From JBPCRW01 sp050996405 (GTDB lineage: Bacteria; Acidobacteriota; Blastocatellia; Pyrinomonadales; Pyrinomonadaceae): a stretch of 10,874 nt of DNA. Location: positions 1-10,874 of the forward strand of contig JBPCRW010000091.1 in assembly GCA_050996405.1 (NCBI GenBank). Direction: 5' to 3'. Shown here one piece after another: positions 1-7,497 of the stretch. The position numbers were made by a program, and so were the translations under genes. Under the pieces are notes generated by a model, which worked only from the letters and a program-made list of their open reading frames with translations, made no database searches and was not told where the DNA came from. The stretch's first letter is position 1; every line of letters starts with the position of its first letter.

Positions 1-2721
1 GTCAAATGCTCCGGCGGCCGCCAAACTTTCCAGACCTCGACGATTGACCGCTCCCTGCTCAATGCTCGAAGTAAAATGCGAGAGTGAAACAAATTTACCG
101 GATTTACGCGCCTCTATTATCGCCTGAATGCTGTTTGCTCCGATTCCTTTGATCGCGCTCAAACCAAAACGCACCGCATTGCTTAAAGGAGTAAAATCGG
201 CGTCGCTTTCGTTGACGTCCGGCGGAAGCAGTTTCAAACCGGCTGACTTTAATTCGGTCGTGTATTTATATATTTTCGTCGAGTCGTCGGCTTCGTTGGA
301 TAAAACAGATGCATAAAAATATGAAGGGTAATGCGCTTTAAGATAAGCAGTCTGGAAAGCTAAATAAGCATACGCTACGCTATGGCTACGGTTAAACCCG
401 TAGTCTGCAAACTGCGCCATCAATTTAAAAATTTCTTCCGCTTTTTCACGCTTGATATTCCTTAGAACCGCGCCTTCGACAAATTTTTCCTGGTGTGCAG
501 CCATTTCTTCACGCTTCTTTTTACCCATCGCTCGGCGCATCATGTCCGCCTCGCCGAGCGTGTATCCGGCAAGCTGCTGGGCAAGCTGCATAATCTGCTC
601 CTGATACACCAGAATACCGTAGGTATTGCTCAAAATCTCTTTCATCTGCGGCACGATATAGCTGACGCGCCTTTCGCCGCGATGACGCAGAATAAAGTCG
701 TCAACCATTCCGCCGTCGAGCGGTCCGGGGCGATAGAGCGCGTTTAACGCCGCCAAATCTTCCAACTCCTTTGGTTTTAAGCGGCGGCAAATCTCCCGCA
801 TGCCCGGAGATTCAAACTGAAAAATCGCTTCCGTTCTGCCGTCCGCGAAAAGCTGCATCGTCTTATCGTCGTCCAGCGAAACCAAGCTCCAGTCTATTTC
901 GACGTTCGCCTTTTGCTTAAGATTTAATAAACAGTCGCTTATGATAGTTAAGGTGGTTAAAGCAAGAAAATCCATCTTAAGCATTCCGACCTTTTCCAGG
1001 TCGTTCATCGTGTATTGGCTGGTCAATTCGCTTTTCGCGGAGATGGTAATCGGAACAAGTTCATGCAGAGGCTTCGGCGAGATGACGACTCCGGCGGCAT
1101 GAATCGAAGTATGTCTTGCACACCCCTCCAAGCGTCGCGCCAAATCGACCAGTTCACGAACTTTCGCGTCCGTTTCGACCGCTTTCCTCAGGTCTGCAAC
1201 CTGTTCCAGTGCCTGACTGATACCGATGTTGCGCCCGCGCACCGGCGGCGGAATCAATTTAGCAATTTTTTCGACCTCTCCCAGAGGCATATCCAGCGCG
1301 CGCCCGACATCTTTAATCGCAGCCTTTGATGCCATCGTTCCAAAAGTAATAATCTGGCAGAACGAATCGCGTCCATAAACTTCCGTCACGTGGTTAATCA
1401 CGTCGCCGCGTCCGCGAACGCAGAAATCAATGTCAATATCCGGCATCGAAATTCTTTCGGGGTTTAAAAATCGTTCAAAAAGCAAATCGTATTGCAGCGG
1501 GTCAACGTCCGTGATTTCCAGGCAATAGGCGACCAGAGACCCTGCCGCCGAGCCGCGACCGGGACCGACCGGAATGCCTTTTTGTTTGGCATATCGTATA
1601 AATTCCCAGACGATTAAAAAGTAGCCGGGGAAACCCATTTTTTTAATCGTCGCAATCTCTTTTTTAATCCGCGAATCATAATCCGCCAGCGTGTATTTCA
1701 ATTTATCGTTCGCCAGCAAAACGCTCCACACCTTTTCTTTTCTGGTTTGAAAACCGTCCGTCACGACTTTTTCAAAATATTCGTCCGCGGTGCGGCAATC
1801 AGCATCTGCCGGAATCGGGAACTGCGGAAGCGTCAGGTTGTCGCCGCCCGGCAATTTCATCTGGCACATCTCTGCGATTTCGACCGTCTTCAATAACGAC
1901 CCTGCGAGTTCCGACCCGAAAATCCGCCACATTTCCTCCGCCGGACGCAGATAATAATTCGTGCTGCCGAGAGTCGTCCGAGACCCGTCATTGACGGTTT
2001 TCCCTTCGCCGATGCAGTATAAAAGCTCGTGCGCTCTGGCATCTTCAATTGTCAGATAATGCGAGTCGTTCGTGGCGACCAGCGGAATTTCCGTCCTTTT
2101 GGAAAATTCGACCAGAGTTTTTCTGATGCGCCGCTCGTCTTCCAAATCGTGGTCTTGAATTTCAATGTAAAAATTTTCTTTGCCGAAAATCTCTGTCAAA
2201 AGCCGCGCCTTTGCCAGTGCCGCCGCTTCGTTTTTATGATGCAGGTAATGCCAGATCGCGCCTTTGAATCCGGCGGACAAGGCGACTAAACCTCTGGAGT
2301 GAGACGATAATAAATCTAAATCTATGCGGGGTTTATAATGAAAACCTTCGGTGAATGCTTTCGAGGCGAGATGCGCCAGATTGTAATATCCTTCCAAATC
2401 CTTGGCGAGCAAAATCAGATGATAATACGGGCGCTCGCCGCTCTCAAGCGGCGCGCCTCTCTCAAAACGGCTGCCAAAAGTCAGATACGCTTCGTAGCCG
2501 ATAATCGGATGAATTCCGGCGGCTTTCATCGTGTTATAAAAAGAAATCGCGCCATACATATTTCCGTAATCGGTAATCGCGCAGGCTTTCATCTCTAATT
2601 CGGTTAAACGTTTTGCCAGCGGTTTAAGTTGGATTGCGCTCTCCAACAGGCTATAATCGGAGTGCATTCGCAAATGCACGAAATCTTTCGCTTTGCGGCT
2701 TTGTGTCGGTTCGTGTTCCAT
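1..2721 (-). CDS. dnaE: DNA polymerase III subunit alpha, N-terminal 907 residues (3' end off window)
   Basis: This is the catalytic subunit of the replicative polymerase. Read on the minus strand from the ATG at 2721, the frame is open to the window edge, giving 907 codons of a family usually about 1150-1200 residues long. An N-terminal PHP domain begins with FVHLRMHSDYSLL (residues 14-26). The palm domain contains GPGRGSAAGS and the catalytic aspartates of PDIDIDF (427-433), with the third catalytic Asp at about 584 in LKMDFLAL. HAAGVVIS is also present, and a helix-hairpin-helix (IKGIG) lies near residues 857-870. The PHP metal site is degenerate: R18 stands where active PHP domains have the second His of HxH, and TDYGN replaces TDHGN. 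As in E. coli, proofreading probably comes from a separate exonuclease subunit. The start is followed directly by the conserved PHP strand, and no clear Shine-Dalgarno precedes it. The gene diverges from miaB with 2 bp between start codons. Confidence 0.97.
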   Translation of the reverse strand, partial: MEHEPTQSRKAKDFVHLRMHSDYSLLESAIQLKPLAKRLTELEMKACAITDYGNMYGAISFYNTMKAAGIHPIIGYEAYLTFGSRFERGAPLESGERPYYHLILLAKDLEGYYNLAHLASKAFTEGFHYKPRIDLDLLSSHSRGLVALSAGFKGAIWHYLHHKNEAAALAKARLLTEIFGKENFYIEIQDHDLEDERRIRKTLVEFSKRTEIPLVATNDSHYLTIEDARAHELLYCIGEGKTVNDGSRTTLGSTNYYLRPAEEMWRIFGSELAGSLLKTVEIAEMCQMKLPGGDNLTLPQFPIPADADCRTADEYFEKVVTDGFQTRKEKVWSVLLANDKLKYTLADYDSRIKKEIATIKKMGFPGYFLIVWEFIRYAKQKGIPVGPGRGSAAGSLVAYCLEITDVDPLQYDLLFERFLNPERISMPDIDIDFCVRGRGDVINHVTEVYGRDSFCQIITFGTMASKAAIKDVGRALDMPLGEVEKIAKLIPPPVRGRNIGISQALEQVADLRKAVETDAKVRELVDLARRLEGCARHTSIHAAGVVISPKPLHELVPITISAKSELTSQYTMNDLEKVGMLKMDFLALTTLTIISDCLLNLKQKANVEIDWSLVSLDDDKTMQLFADGRTEAIFQFESPGMREICRRLKPKELEDLAALNALYRPGPLDGGMVDDFILRHRGERRVSYIVPQMKEILSNTYGILVYQEQIMQLAQQLAGYTLGEADMMRRAMGKKKREEMAAHQEKFVEGAVLRNIKREKAEEIFKLMAQFADYGFNRSHSVAYAYLAFQTAYLKAHYPSYFYASVLSNEADDSTKIYKYTTELKSAGLKLLPPDVNESDADFTPLSNAVRFGLSAIKGIGANSIQAIIEARKSGKFVSLSHFTSSIEQGAVNRRGLESLAAAGAFD
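2629..2657 (+). promoter_or_regulatory. Candidate miaB operon promoter inside dnaE 5' end
   Basis: TTGGAT (2629-2634) is separated by 17 bp from a perfect TATAAT (2652-2657), about 65 bp before the miaB ATG. The -35 is poor (3 of 6), but the -10 and spacing are ideal. Since only 2 bp separate the miaB and dnaE starts, a miaB promoter has to lie inside the dnaE coding region. The predicted start, near 2664, falls in a 7-bp-stem hairpin (2662-2679). Confidence 0.35.
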
Positions 2722-2723
2722 CT

Positions 2724-4049
2724 ATGAAAAAGGTTTACCTAGAAACTTTCGGCTGTCAAATGAACGTCTCGGATTCCGAGCGCGCGGCGACAATTCTCGA
2801 ATCGAAGGGTTTTGAAATTACGCCGCATGAAAACGCGGCGGATGTCGTTTTATTCAATACCTGCTCGGTGCGCGAGAAAGCCGAACATAAACTTTATACA
2901 CGCGTCGGGCAGATTCGCAAAGCCGCGGGACCGAAACCGCTGGTCGGAATTTTAGGCTGCGTCGCGCAACTCGAAGGCGAGACGCTGTTTGATAAAATCG
3001 AGGGTGTTGATTTCGTTCTCGGCACGAAAGCCGTCGGGCGCGTCTCTCAGGCAATCGAAAACGTTTTTGAAACTCGGAAACAGTATTTGGATTTGGGCGA
3101 GCGTGAAGCTGATTACGATTGGACGGTCGCGGAAAAATCCAGGCATTCGCCGTATATCGCTTTTGTTCCCATTATCGAAGGCTGCAACAAATTCTGCGCC
3201 TATTGTATCGTGCCTTTTTCGCGCGGTCGGGAAAAAAGTTTAATCGCCTCGGAAATCGTCCGGCAGGTTTTGCAGCTTCGTCGGCAAGGTGTCAGGGAAG
3301 TCCATCTGATAGGTCAAAACGTCAACAGTTATCGTCCGGCGAATGATTCGGGGTTGGAGAAATTTCACGGCGCGACCGCTTTTTCCAGACTGCTTAGAGC
3401 CGTCGCCGCGACCGGCATCGAGCGCGTCAAATTTACGACTTCTTTTCCCAGAGATTTTCACACGGACATCGTCGCCGCAATCGACGAACATGAAAACCTC
3501 TGCAACTGGGTGCATCTGCCCGTCCAATCGGGAAGCGATAGAATTTTGAAACTGATGCGCCGAGGGCATACCATCGAAAATTACCGGCGGCGCGTTGATG
3601 CAATAAAAAATTCGCCGCGCCGCATTGCTCTGACGACGGACGCGATTATTGGTTTTCCCGGCGAATCGGATGCGGATTTCCGCGCGACCGCCGAACTTTT
3701 TGATTATTGTCAATACGACGGAGCGTATATTTTCAAATACTCGCCGCGTCCCGGAACACCCGCCGCCGAAATGCCCGACGACGTTTCCGGCGAGGAGAAG
3801 ACGCGCCGTTTTCTCGAACTCGAAAAAATTCAAAAGGCAAACCAGATGAAAATCCGCGAGGCTCTCGTCGGACAGACGCTCTCGGTTTTGGCGGAAGCAA
3901 AGAGCGCGAAAAATCCGTCGGAATTAACCGGACATTCGACCTGTCACCGGGTTGTCAATTTCGAGGGCGGCGACAATTTACTTGGCAAAGTCTTTAATGT
4001 TAGAGTAGAGCAAAACAAGGTCAATTCCTTATACGGAAAAGTTCTGTAA
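2724..4049 (+). CDS. miaB: tRNA-2-methylthio-N6-dimethylallyladenosine synthase (MiaB)
   Basis: This radical-SAM methylthiotransferase adds the 2-methylthio group to i6A37 of tRNAs reading UNN codons. The protein is 441 residues, normal for the family. The N-terminal UPF0004 domain holds the three cysteines of the auxiliary 4Fe-4S cluster: C11 (FGCQMN), C47 (NTCSVR) and C79 (GCVAQ). The radical-SAM CxxxCxxC is C154-C158-C161 in EGCNKFCAYCIVPFSRG. VHLPVQSGSD and TTDAIIGFPGE follow, then a C-terminal TRAM RNA-binding domain (about 375-441). The frame is open upstream to 2634, but I chose the ATG at 2724 because MKKVYLETFGCQMN is the canonical MiaB N-terminus and the upstream codons lie antisense to conserved dnaE sequence. 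No good Shine-Dalgarno is visible. It is the first gene of a four-gene operon. EGCNKFCAYC and the TRAM-bearing length favour MiaB over RimO. Confidence 0.97.
   Translation: MKKVYLETFGCQMNVSDSERAATILESKGFEITPHENAADVVLFNTCSVREKAEHKLYTRVGQIRKAAGPKPLVGILGCVAQLEGETLFDKIEGVDFVLGTKAVGRVSQAIENVFETRKQYLDLGEREADYDWTVAEKSRHSPYIAFVPIIEGCNKFCAYCIVPFSRGREKSLIASEIVRQVLQLRRQGVREVHLIGQNVNSYRPANDSGLEKFHGATAFSRLLRAVAATGIERVKFTTSFPRDFHTDIVAAIDEHENLCNWVHLPVQSGSDRILKLMRRGHTIENYRRRVDAIKNSPRRIALTTDAIIGFPGESDADFRATAELFDYCQYDGAYIFKYSPRPGTPAAEMPDDVSGEEKTRRFLELEKIQKANQMKIREALVGQTLSVLAEAKSAKNPSELTGHSTCHRVVNFEGGDNLLGKVFNVRVEQNKVNSLYGKVL
2732..2759 (-). promoter_or_regulatory. Candidate dnaE promoter inside miaB 5' end
   Basis: On the minus strand a perfect -35 hexamer TTGACA (2759-2754) is followed after 16 bp by TAAACC (2737-2732), a weak -10 (3 of 6). 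Transcription would begin within a few bases of the dnaE ATG, giving an almost leaderless mRNA, which fits the missing Shine-Dalgarno. The -35 lies in codons for the conserved CQM motif of MiaB, so the match may be coincidental. Confidence 0.25.
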
Positions 4050-4058
4050 AAAAAGTTT

Positions 4059-4538
4059 ATGTTAGTGGAAGTAAAAGTCGGGGCGTTAATTATGGACCCT
4101 AACAGCAATAACCCGATTGTCGTTCTCAAAGGAGTTGACAACGAGGCTGTGCTGCCGATTTGGGTCGGAGCTTACGAGGCGAATGCCATCGCGCTCGAAA
4201 TTGAAAAAATCGTCCCGCAGCGCCCGATGACGCACGACCTTTTAAGAAATTTTATCGTCGAGACGGGTTATCAGGTTCGGAAAGTTACGGTTAGCGATCT
4301 GCTGGAAAACACTTTCTATGCCGTTATTGAATTAGCTGATAAAAACAACCAGACTGTATCGCTCGACGCGCGCCCGTCGGACGCTATCGCGCTTGCCCTT
4401 CGCACCGATTGCCCGATATTCGTTGCTCAAAAGGTTTTGGACATATCTAATTCCTCAGCGTCGCAAACGCAGGCAGAAACAGAACTTGAAGAAAATATTA
4501 AATCCAATGCGGACGAGTGGCCTGATCTAATTGGCTAG
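4059..4538 (+). CDS. Bifunctional nuclease (DUF151/BFN) domain protein
   Basis: This 159-residue protein consists of one BFN domain (residues 1 to about 130) and an acidic, Ser/Gln/Glu-rich tail. Recognisable family features are MLVEVKVGALIMDP at the start, VLPIWVGAYEANAIA (about 30-45), RPMTHDLL (about 54-61), and the highly conserved VSLDARPSDAIALALR (about 98-113) followed by CPIFV. Family members are described as nucleases acting on RNA and DNA (plant BFN1), but the bacterial role is poorly defined, so nuclease activity here is inferred from the family. The ATG comes 9 bp after the miaB stop and the parA start is 23 bp downstream, which indicates co-transcription. The upstream sequence is an A-rich run with no clear Shine-Dalgarno. 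Confidence 0.9.
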   Translation: MLVEVKVGALIMDPNSNNPIVVLKGVDNEAVLPIWVGAYEANAIALEIEKIVPQRPMTHDLLRNFIVETGYQVRKVTVSDLLENTFYAVIELADKNNQTVSLDARPSDAIALALRTDCPIFVAQKVLDISNSSASQTQAETELEENIKSNADEWPDLIG

Positions 4539-4561
4539 AAAATCAACTTAATTTTTACGAA

Positions 4562-5317
4562 ATGATTATTGCCATTGCTAATCAAAAAGGTGGTGTCGGT
4601 AAAACGACAACTGCCATTAATCTAGCCGCTGCCTGCGCTCTGCAAGGCAAAAAAGTTTTGCTAATCGACCTTGACCCGCAGGGAAACAGTTCTTTATCAT
4701 TTGTGGATTTGGGAATGATTGACGGCAGCGCGTTTGAGCTTTTCACGGAACCGGACGAGGCTTGGGAAAATTTCACGTATTTGACTAACGTCAAAAATCT
4801 GGAAATCGTTCCGGCGCGAATTAATCTCGCCAAACTGGAGGCAAAATTGGTCGGTGATTTTGACGCGATATTCAGACTGCGTGACCGAATCGCGCAAATT
4901 AGCTCGAACTACGACGTGATTTTTTTCGATACGCCGCCCACTCTCGGTTTGATTACCGTCAACGCTCTGGTCGCCGCCACGCATGTTTTAATTCCGATTC
5001 AGTCTTCTTATTTTGCGCTGGAGGGAACTGACGACCTTTTGGAAACAATCGAAAAAGTGCGCTCGCGCCCTAATCCCGATTTGGAGATTCTAGGCGTTTT
5101 AGTAACTCTCTTTGATAAACGAACTATTCTGTCCAAAGACGTTGCGGAGCATATTCGCAAAGTGTTTGGAAAAAAGGCTTTTCAGACAATTATCACGCGC
5201 AGCGTCCGGCTCGAAGAATCGCCCGCGCACAAGGAAACAATTTTCACTTACGCGCCGCGTTCGAGCGGAGCGAAGGAATACCAGAAATTATCCAGGGAGG
5301 TTTTGAAGCGTGTCTAA
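4562..5317 (+). CDS. parA: Chromosome partitioning ATPase ParA (Soj family)
   Basis: This is a deviant Walker-A ATPase that binds nucleoid DNA and works with ParB to segregate replicated chromosome origins. It is 251 residues, typical of chromosomal Soj-type ParA. There is no N-terminal helix-turn-helix extension, which argues against a plasmid P1-type ParA. The deviant Walker A is KGGVGKTT at residues 9-16 with the signature lysine K9. The A' motif LIDLDPQGN has D36 and D38, and Walker B is VIFFDTPPTLG with D123. The C-terminal half has VLVTLFDKR and the usual ITRSVRLEESPAHKET-like stretch. The ATG follows the nuclease gene by 23 bp. The 3' end overlaps the GTG of parB by 8 bp, so the two are probably translationally coupled. 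Confidence 0.96.
   Translation: MIIAIANQKGGVGKTTTAINLAAACALQGKKVLLIDLDPQGNSSLSFVDLGMIDGSAFELFTEPDEAWENFTYLTNVKNLEIVPARINLAKLEAKLVGDFDAIFRLRDRIAQISSNYDVIFFDTPPTLGLITVNALVAATHVLIPIQSSYFALEGTDDLLETIEKVRSRPNPDLEILGVLVTLFDKRTILSKDVAEHIRKVFGKKAFQTIITRSVRLEESPAHKETIFTYAPRSSGAKEYQKLSREVLKRV
5295..5300 (+). promoter_or_regulatory. Strong Shine-Dalgarno for parB, inside parA
   Basis: GGGAGG ends 9 bases before the GTG at 5310. It is the clearest ribosome binding site in the operon and settles the choice of a GTG start that overlaps the end of parA. Confidence 0.7.
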
Positions 5318-6173
5318 AAAAGGATTGCCGACTAACATCGGAATGCGGCACGATTCGCATTACGTCGAAGAACTCACGCGCCCAAATCGTTCGGTCGGGC
5401 GTATTATTCCAATCCATCAAGTCGCGCCGAATCCCGCACAGCCGCGCCTCGAAATTGGTGACTTGACCGAACTCTCGGCATCAATCAAAGAAAAGGGCGT
5501 TCTTGAACCGCTGCTGGTCAAACCGAATAACGGCACTTGGATGATTATTGCCGGCGAACGCCGCTGGCGCGCGGCTAATCTTGCCGGTTTGCGCGAAGTT
5601 CCGTGCATCGAACTCGATATTGACGACAGAGCCATTGCCGAAATCGCGCTGATTGAAAACCTGCAAAGAAAGGATTTAACGGTGTGGGAAGAAGCCGACG
5701 GTTTAAAGGCTCTGGTTGACCGTTTTGATTACAGACATGACGAGATTGCAAAAAAAATCAGTAAAAGTCGCACCACCGTCACGGAACTTTTAACCATCGC
5801 AAATTTACCCGCAGACATTCGTGAAAAATCCCTGAAAGCAAAAATTAACTCGAAATCGGTGCTGCTTGAAATCGCGCGCCAGTTTGATGAGACGGCAATG
5901 CACAAATTTCTTGACGAAATTCAAGCAAACAACTTTAATCGCGCGAAAGTCCGGCAAGCCGCCCGTCCGAACTCAAAGAAAAAAAATCTTTCGGACGAAA
6001 ATTCCGATGAGAGAAATGTCGCGCAAAATAAAAACGTTTTCCGTCTCGCCTCTAAAAACGGAGAATATAATCTGGAGCTGCGCTTTTCAAAATCCGCGCC
6101 GGCGAACGCGGACAAAAAACAAATAATCAACACTTTGAAAGAAGTTATCGAAATTCTGGAATCGAGTCTTTAA
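5310..6173 (+). CDS. parB: Chromosome partitioning CTPase ParB (Spo0J family)
   Basis: This is the parS-binding CTP-dependent clamp of the ParABS segregation system, 287 residues long. After a short basic tail, which normally stimulates ParA ATPase, the ParB/Srx domain shows NPAQPR (41-46), the CTP-binding box AGERRWRAA (81-89) and LIENLQRKDL (114-123). A helix-turn-helix follows in HDEIAKKISKSRTTVTELL (143-161), with SVLLEIAR further on. A charged, Lys/Asn/Ser-rich linker leads to a short C-terminal dimerisation segment (about 253-287, ending IINTLKEVIEILESSL). The start is GTG, set by the GGGAGG upstream. It overlaps parA by 8 bp and is the last gene of the operon. No parS-like palindrome was found in this window. 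A transposon end begins 68 bp after its stop. Confidence 0.96.
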   Translation: MSKKGLPTNIGMRHDSHYVEELTRPNRSVGRIIPIHQVAPNPAQPRLEIGDLTELSASIKEKGVLEPLLVKPNNGTWMIIAGERRWRAANLAGLREVPCIELDIDDRAIAEIALIENLQRKDLTVWEEADGLKALVDRFDYRHDEIAKKISKSRTTVTELLTIANLPADIREKSLKAKINSKSVLLEIARQFDETAMHKFLDEIQANNFNRAKVRQAARPNSKKKNLSDENSDERNVAQNKNVFRLASKNGEYNLELRFSKSAPANADKKQIINTLKEVIEILESSL

Positions 6174-6186
6174 TCAACATTATAAC

Positions 6187-6200
6187 ATAATCTTTATTAT
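6187..6200 (+). terminator. Very weak hairpin after parB
   Basis: ATAAT-CTTT-ATTAT forms a 5-bp AT-only stem 14 bp after the parB stop, with no T-run after it. It is the only fold I see in the 68-bp gap between parB and the transposon end and is a poor terminator candidate. Confidence 0.12.
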
Positions 6201-6248
6201 CAGACGCAAGAAATGTCTCGAACAGATTTATCAGGAGTAAATGTCCGG

Positions 6249-6291
6249 TTACTTGAAAGTGTTGTCAACCATTACTTGAAAGTGTTGTCAA
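6249..6291. repeat. Two perfect 20-bp direct repeats at the transposon end
   Basis: The unit ttacttgaaagtgttgtcaa occurs at 6249-6268 and 6272-6291, identical in both copies, with a 23-bp period (two DNA turns). Spaced direct repeats inside the terminus are the hallmark of TnsB/TniA binding sites in Tn7 and Tn5053-type ends. The stop codon of the tniQ-like gene lies inside the outer copy and its last codons inside the inner copy, so coding sequence and end overlap. Confidence 0.8.
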
Positions 6292-7122
6292 AGGCTTTAA
6301 TTCCTTCCCTTTCATATGTTTATGAACCTCATGCTGTTTTCTCAAAATTTCCTTGTCAATCCACCAATGAAACTCCGTGAGATTATCTTTAATATCGGAT
6401 CTAATAACGATCCAATGCGGCATTAAACGACGAGTAATATATTTTGTGTTGAATGAATAAACACCATTTGCACTTAATATATCTGCCGCCAGCTTACACT
6501 CGTAAAATAGCCAATAACACTCCAAAGCAAAGACTCTCTTTAACACTGGCAACGGCAGTAGATAACTTGGAGGATCCCATTGTATCAGCGGACCGGCGAG
6601 TGACAATGATCTGTATTTTCCAAATAGAACCATTGGATGATTCAATCCTTCAAAACACATTCGCCAAAGAAGATAGGCGTTTGCGCTTCTGCAAATACGC
6701 CCGCCGCAGGTTGAAATATGTCTGTCCCACCAAACTCTTTTGCCGCAGTCTCTAATGCACTTTAGGTGTTCGCACAGCCGGGTTTTGATAAAGTATCGCC
6801 CGATTGATTTATAGATCCCCAATAATTCCCTATTCCACTCCTCCGCAAATAAATTCTGTCTTTTACCCAGACTACTTGAGTTTGAGATTTTCAATTGATT
6901 ATTGTTAGACACTAAATAGACAGTAGAATGTATCTCCTTAAAAAAAATTTCTCTTGATAATATTTCCCTAAGTTTGCCTTTCGTTTCAAATATGTTAAAC
7001 CGATACGTTATCAGACGCGATATGTTGTAAAGCGGTTGCTGCTCACCGAATTCAGCCGGTAAGGAATTTTGCTTCCGCAGACGGGACAATTCGTAATTAA
7101 ATTTTCGTGATGAATCGGACAT
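6265..7122 (-). CDS. TniQ/TnsD-like protein, C-terminal part, possibly a split gene
   Basis: This is a 285-residue soluble protein with no strong catalytic motif. Its central segment (about 95-160) is rich in Cys and His: C117, H119, C122, C126, C139 and C144, followed by SANAYLLWRM and NHPMVLFG. That pattern suggests a zinc-binding fold like those in TniQ/TnsD target-selection proteins of Tn7-like elements. It is the last gene of the transposon operon and ends inside the terminal repeats. Its ATG follows two stop codons (TAA TAA) that end the preceding ORF, and both ORFs are in the same frame with no Shine-Dalgarno between. They may be two halves of one broken gene, or two adjacent genes. 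The sequence looks more AT-rich than its neighbours. The TniQ assignment rests mainly on context and the Cys pattern. Confidence 0.5.
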   Translation of the reverse strand: MSDSSRKFNYELSRLRKQNSLPAEFGEQQPLYNISRLITYRFNIFETKGKLREILSREIFFKEIHSTVYLVSNNNQLKISNSSSLGKRQNLFAEEWNRELLGIYKSIGRYFIKTRLCEHLKCIRDCGKRVWWDRHISTCGGRICRSANAYLLWRMCFEGLNHPMVLFGKYRSLSLAGPLIQWDPPSYLLPLPVLKRVFALECYWLFYECKLAADILSANGVYSFNTKYITRRLMPHWIVIRSDIKDNLTEFHWWIDKEILRKQHEVHKHMKGKELKPLTTLSSNG

Positions 7123-7125
7123 TTA

Positions 7126-7497
7126 TTAAAAACCAATAATTGATGAATGGTGCCTTGATACTACGCTCTCGTCAATTAATTCCTTACTGCTGCGGAAAAC
7201 AATTGCCAATTTTGCTGGATCTAACGCTCCGAAATAACGCAAATCGGCGCGGTTTCGATACCTTAACGCATCGTTATTTGTCGGCTCTACGCTCAAAACC
7301 TCTCTGATACCTATTGAATCGGCGGCATTTAAGAGAGCAAATTTGTGCAGTAGAGACCAGAGAGACTCATAGCGACTACCCCAACCGTCCCTCCAGCAAA
7401 AAGACCCGGCACCCAGCTTTGAGAACGCATTATCCTCTTTCCTAATCGCTGGCGGCAATAATATACCTTTCGGTATCGACATAACCGGAGCGTTCAA
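7126..7497 (-). CDS. TniQ-like N-terminal part, 123 residues, ending in double stop
   Basis: The ORF can start at a TTG (7497) or, perhaps better, at the ATG at 7482 (MSIPKG). Residues 38-55 read GWGSRYESLWSLLHKF, resembling the ESxxSWLxRxA-type N-terminal motif of TniQ proteins, which join TnsC to the target-recognition module. The frame ends with TAA TAA, then continues in the same frame as the 285-residue ORF downstream. A full TniQ would need both segments, so the pair is most simply read as one gene interrupted by stops, although two separate small genes cannot be excluded. The 5' end overlaps the end of the tnsC remnant, as is usual in compact tns operons. I am moderately sure of the family and less sure of the exact start. 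Confidence 0.5.
   Translation of the reverse strand: MNAPVMSIPKGILLPPAIRKEDNAFSKLGAGSFCWRDGWGSRYESLWSLLHKFALLNAADSIGIREVLSVEPTNNDALRYRNRADLRYFGALDPAKLAIVFRSSKELIDESVVSRHHSSIIGF

Noticed and set aside
1385..1394. TCACGTGG as a possible half parS near parAB
   Set aside because: It matches only the central CACGTG and lacks the GTTTC/GAAAC flanks of parS; it encodes conserved DnaE residues.
2436..2453. 7-bp GC hairpin CGCCGCT-CTCA-AGCGGCG
   Set aside because: It is inside dnaE coding sequence with no T-run or neighbouring gene end, so likely chance in GC-rich codons.
3240..3833. 197-codon open frame on the minus strand inside miaB
   Set aside because: It is antisense to the radical-SAM domain, has no recognisable motif, and is explained by codon composition of miaB.
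6453..6755. 100-codon plus-strand frame within the transposon
   Set aside because: It is antisense to the Cys-rich TniQ-like ORF, has no ribosome site and no family resemblance.
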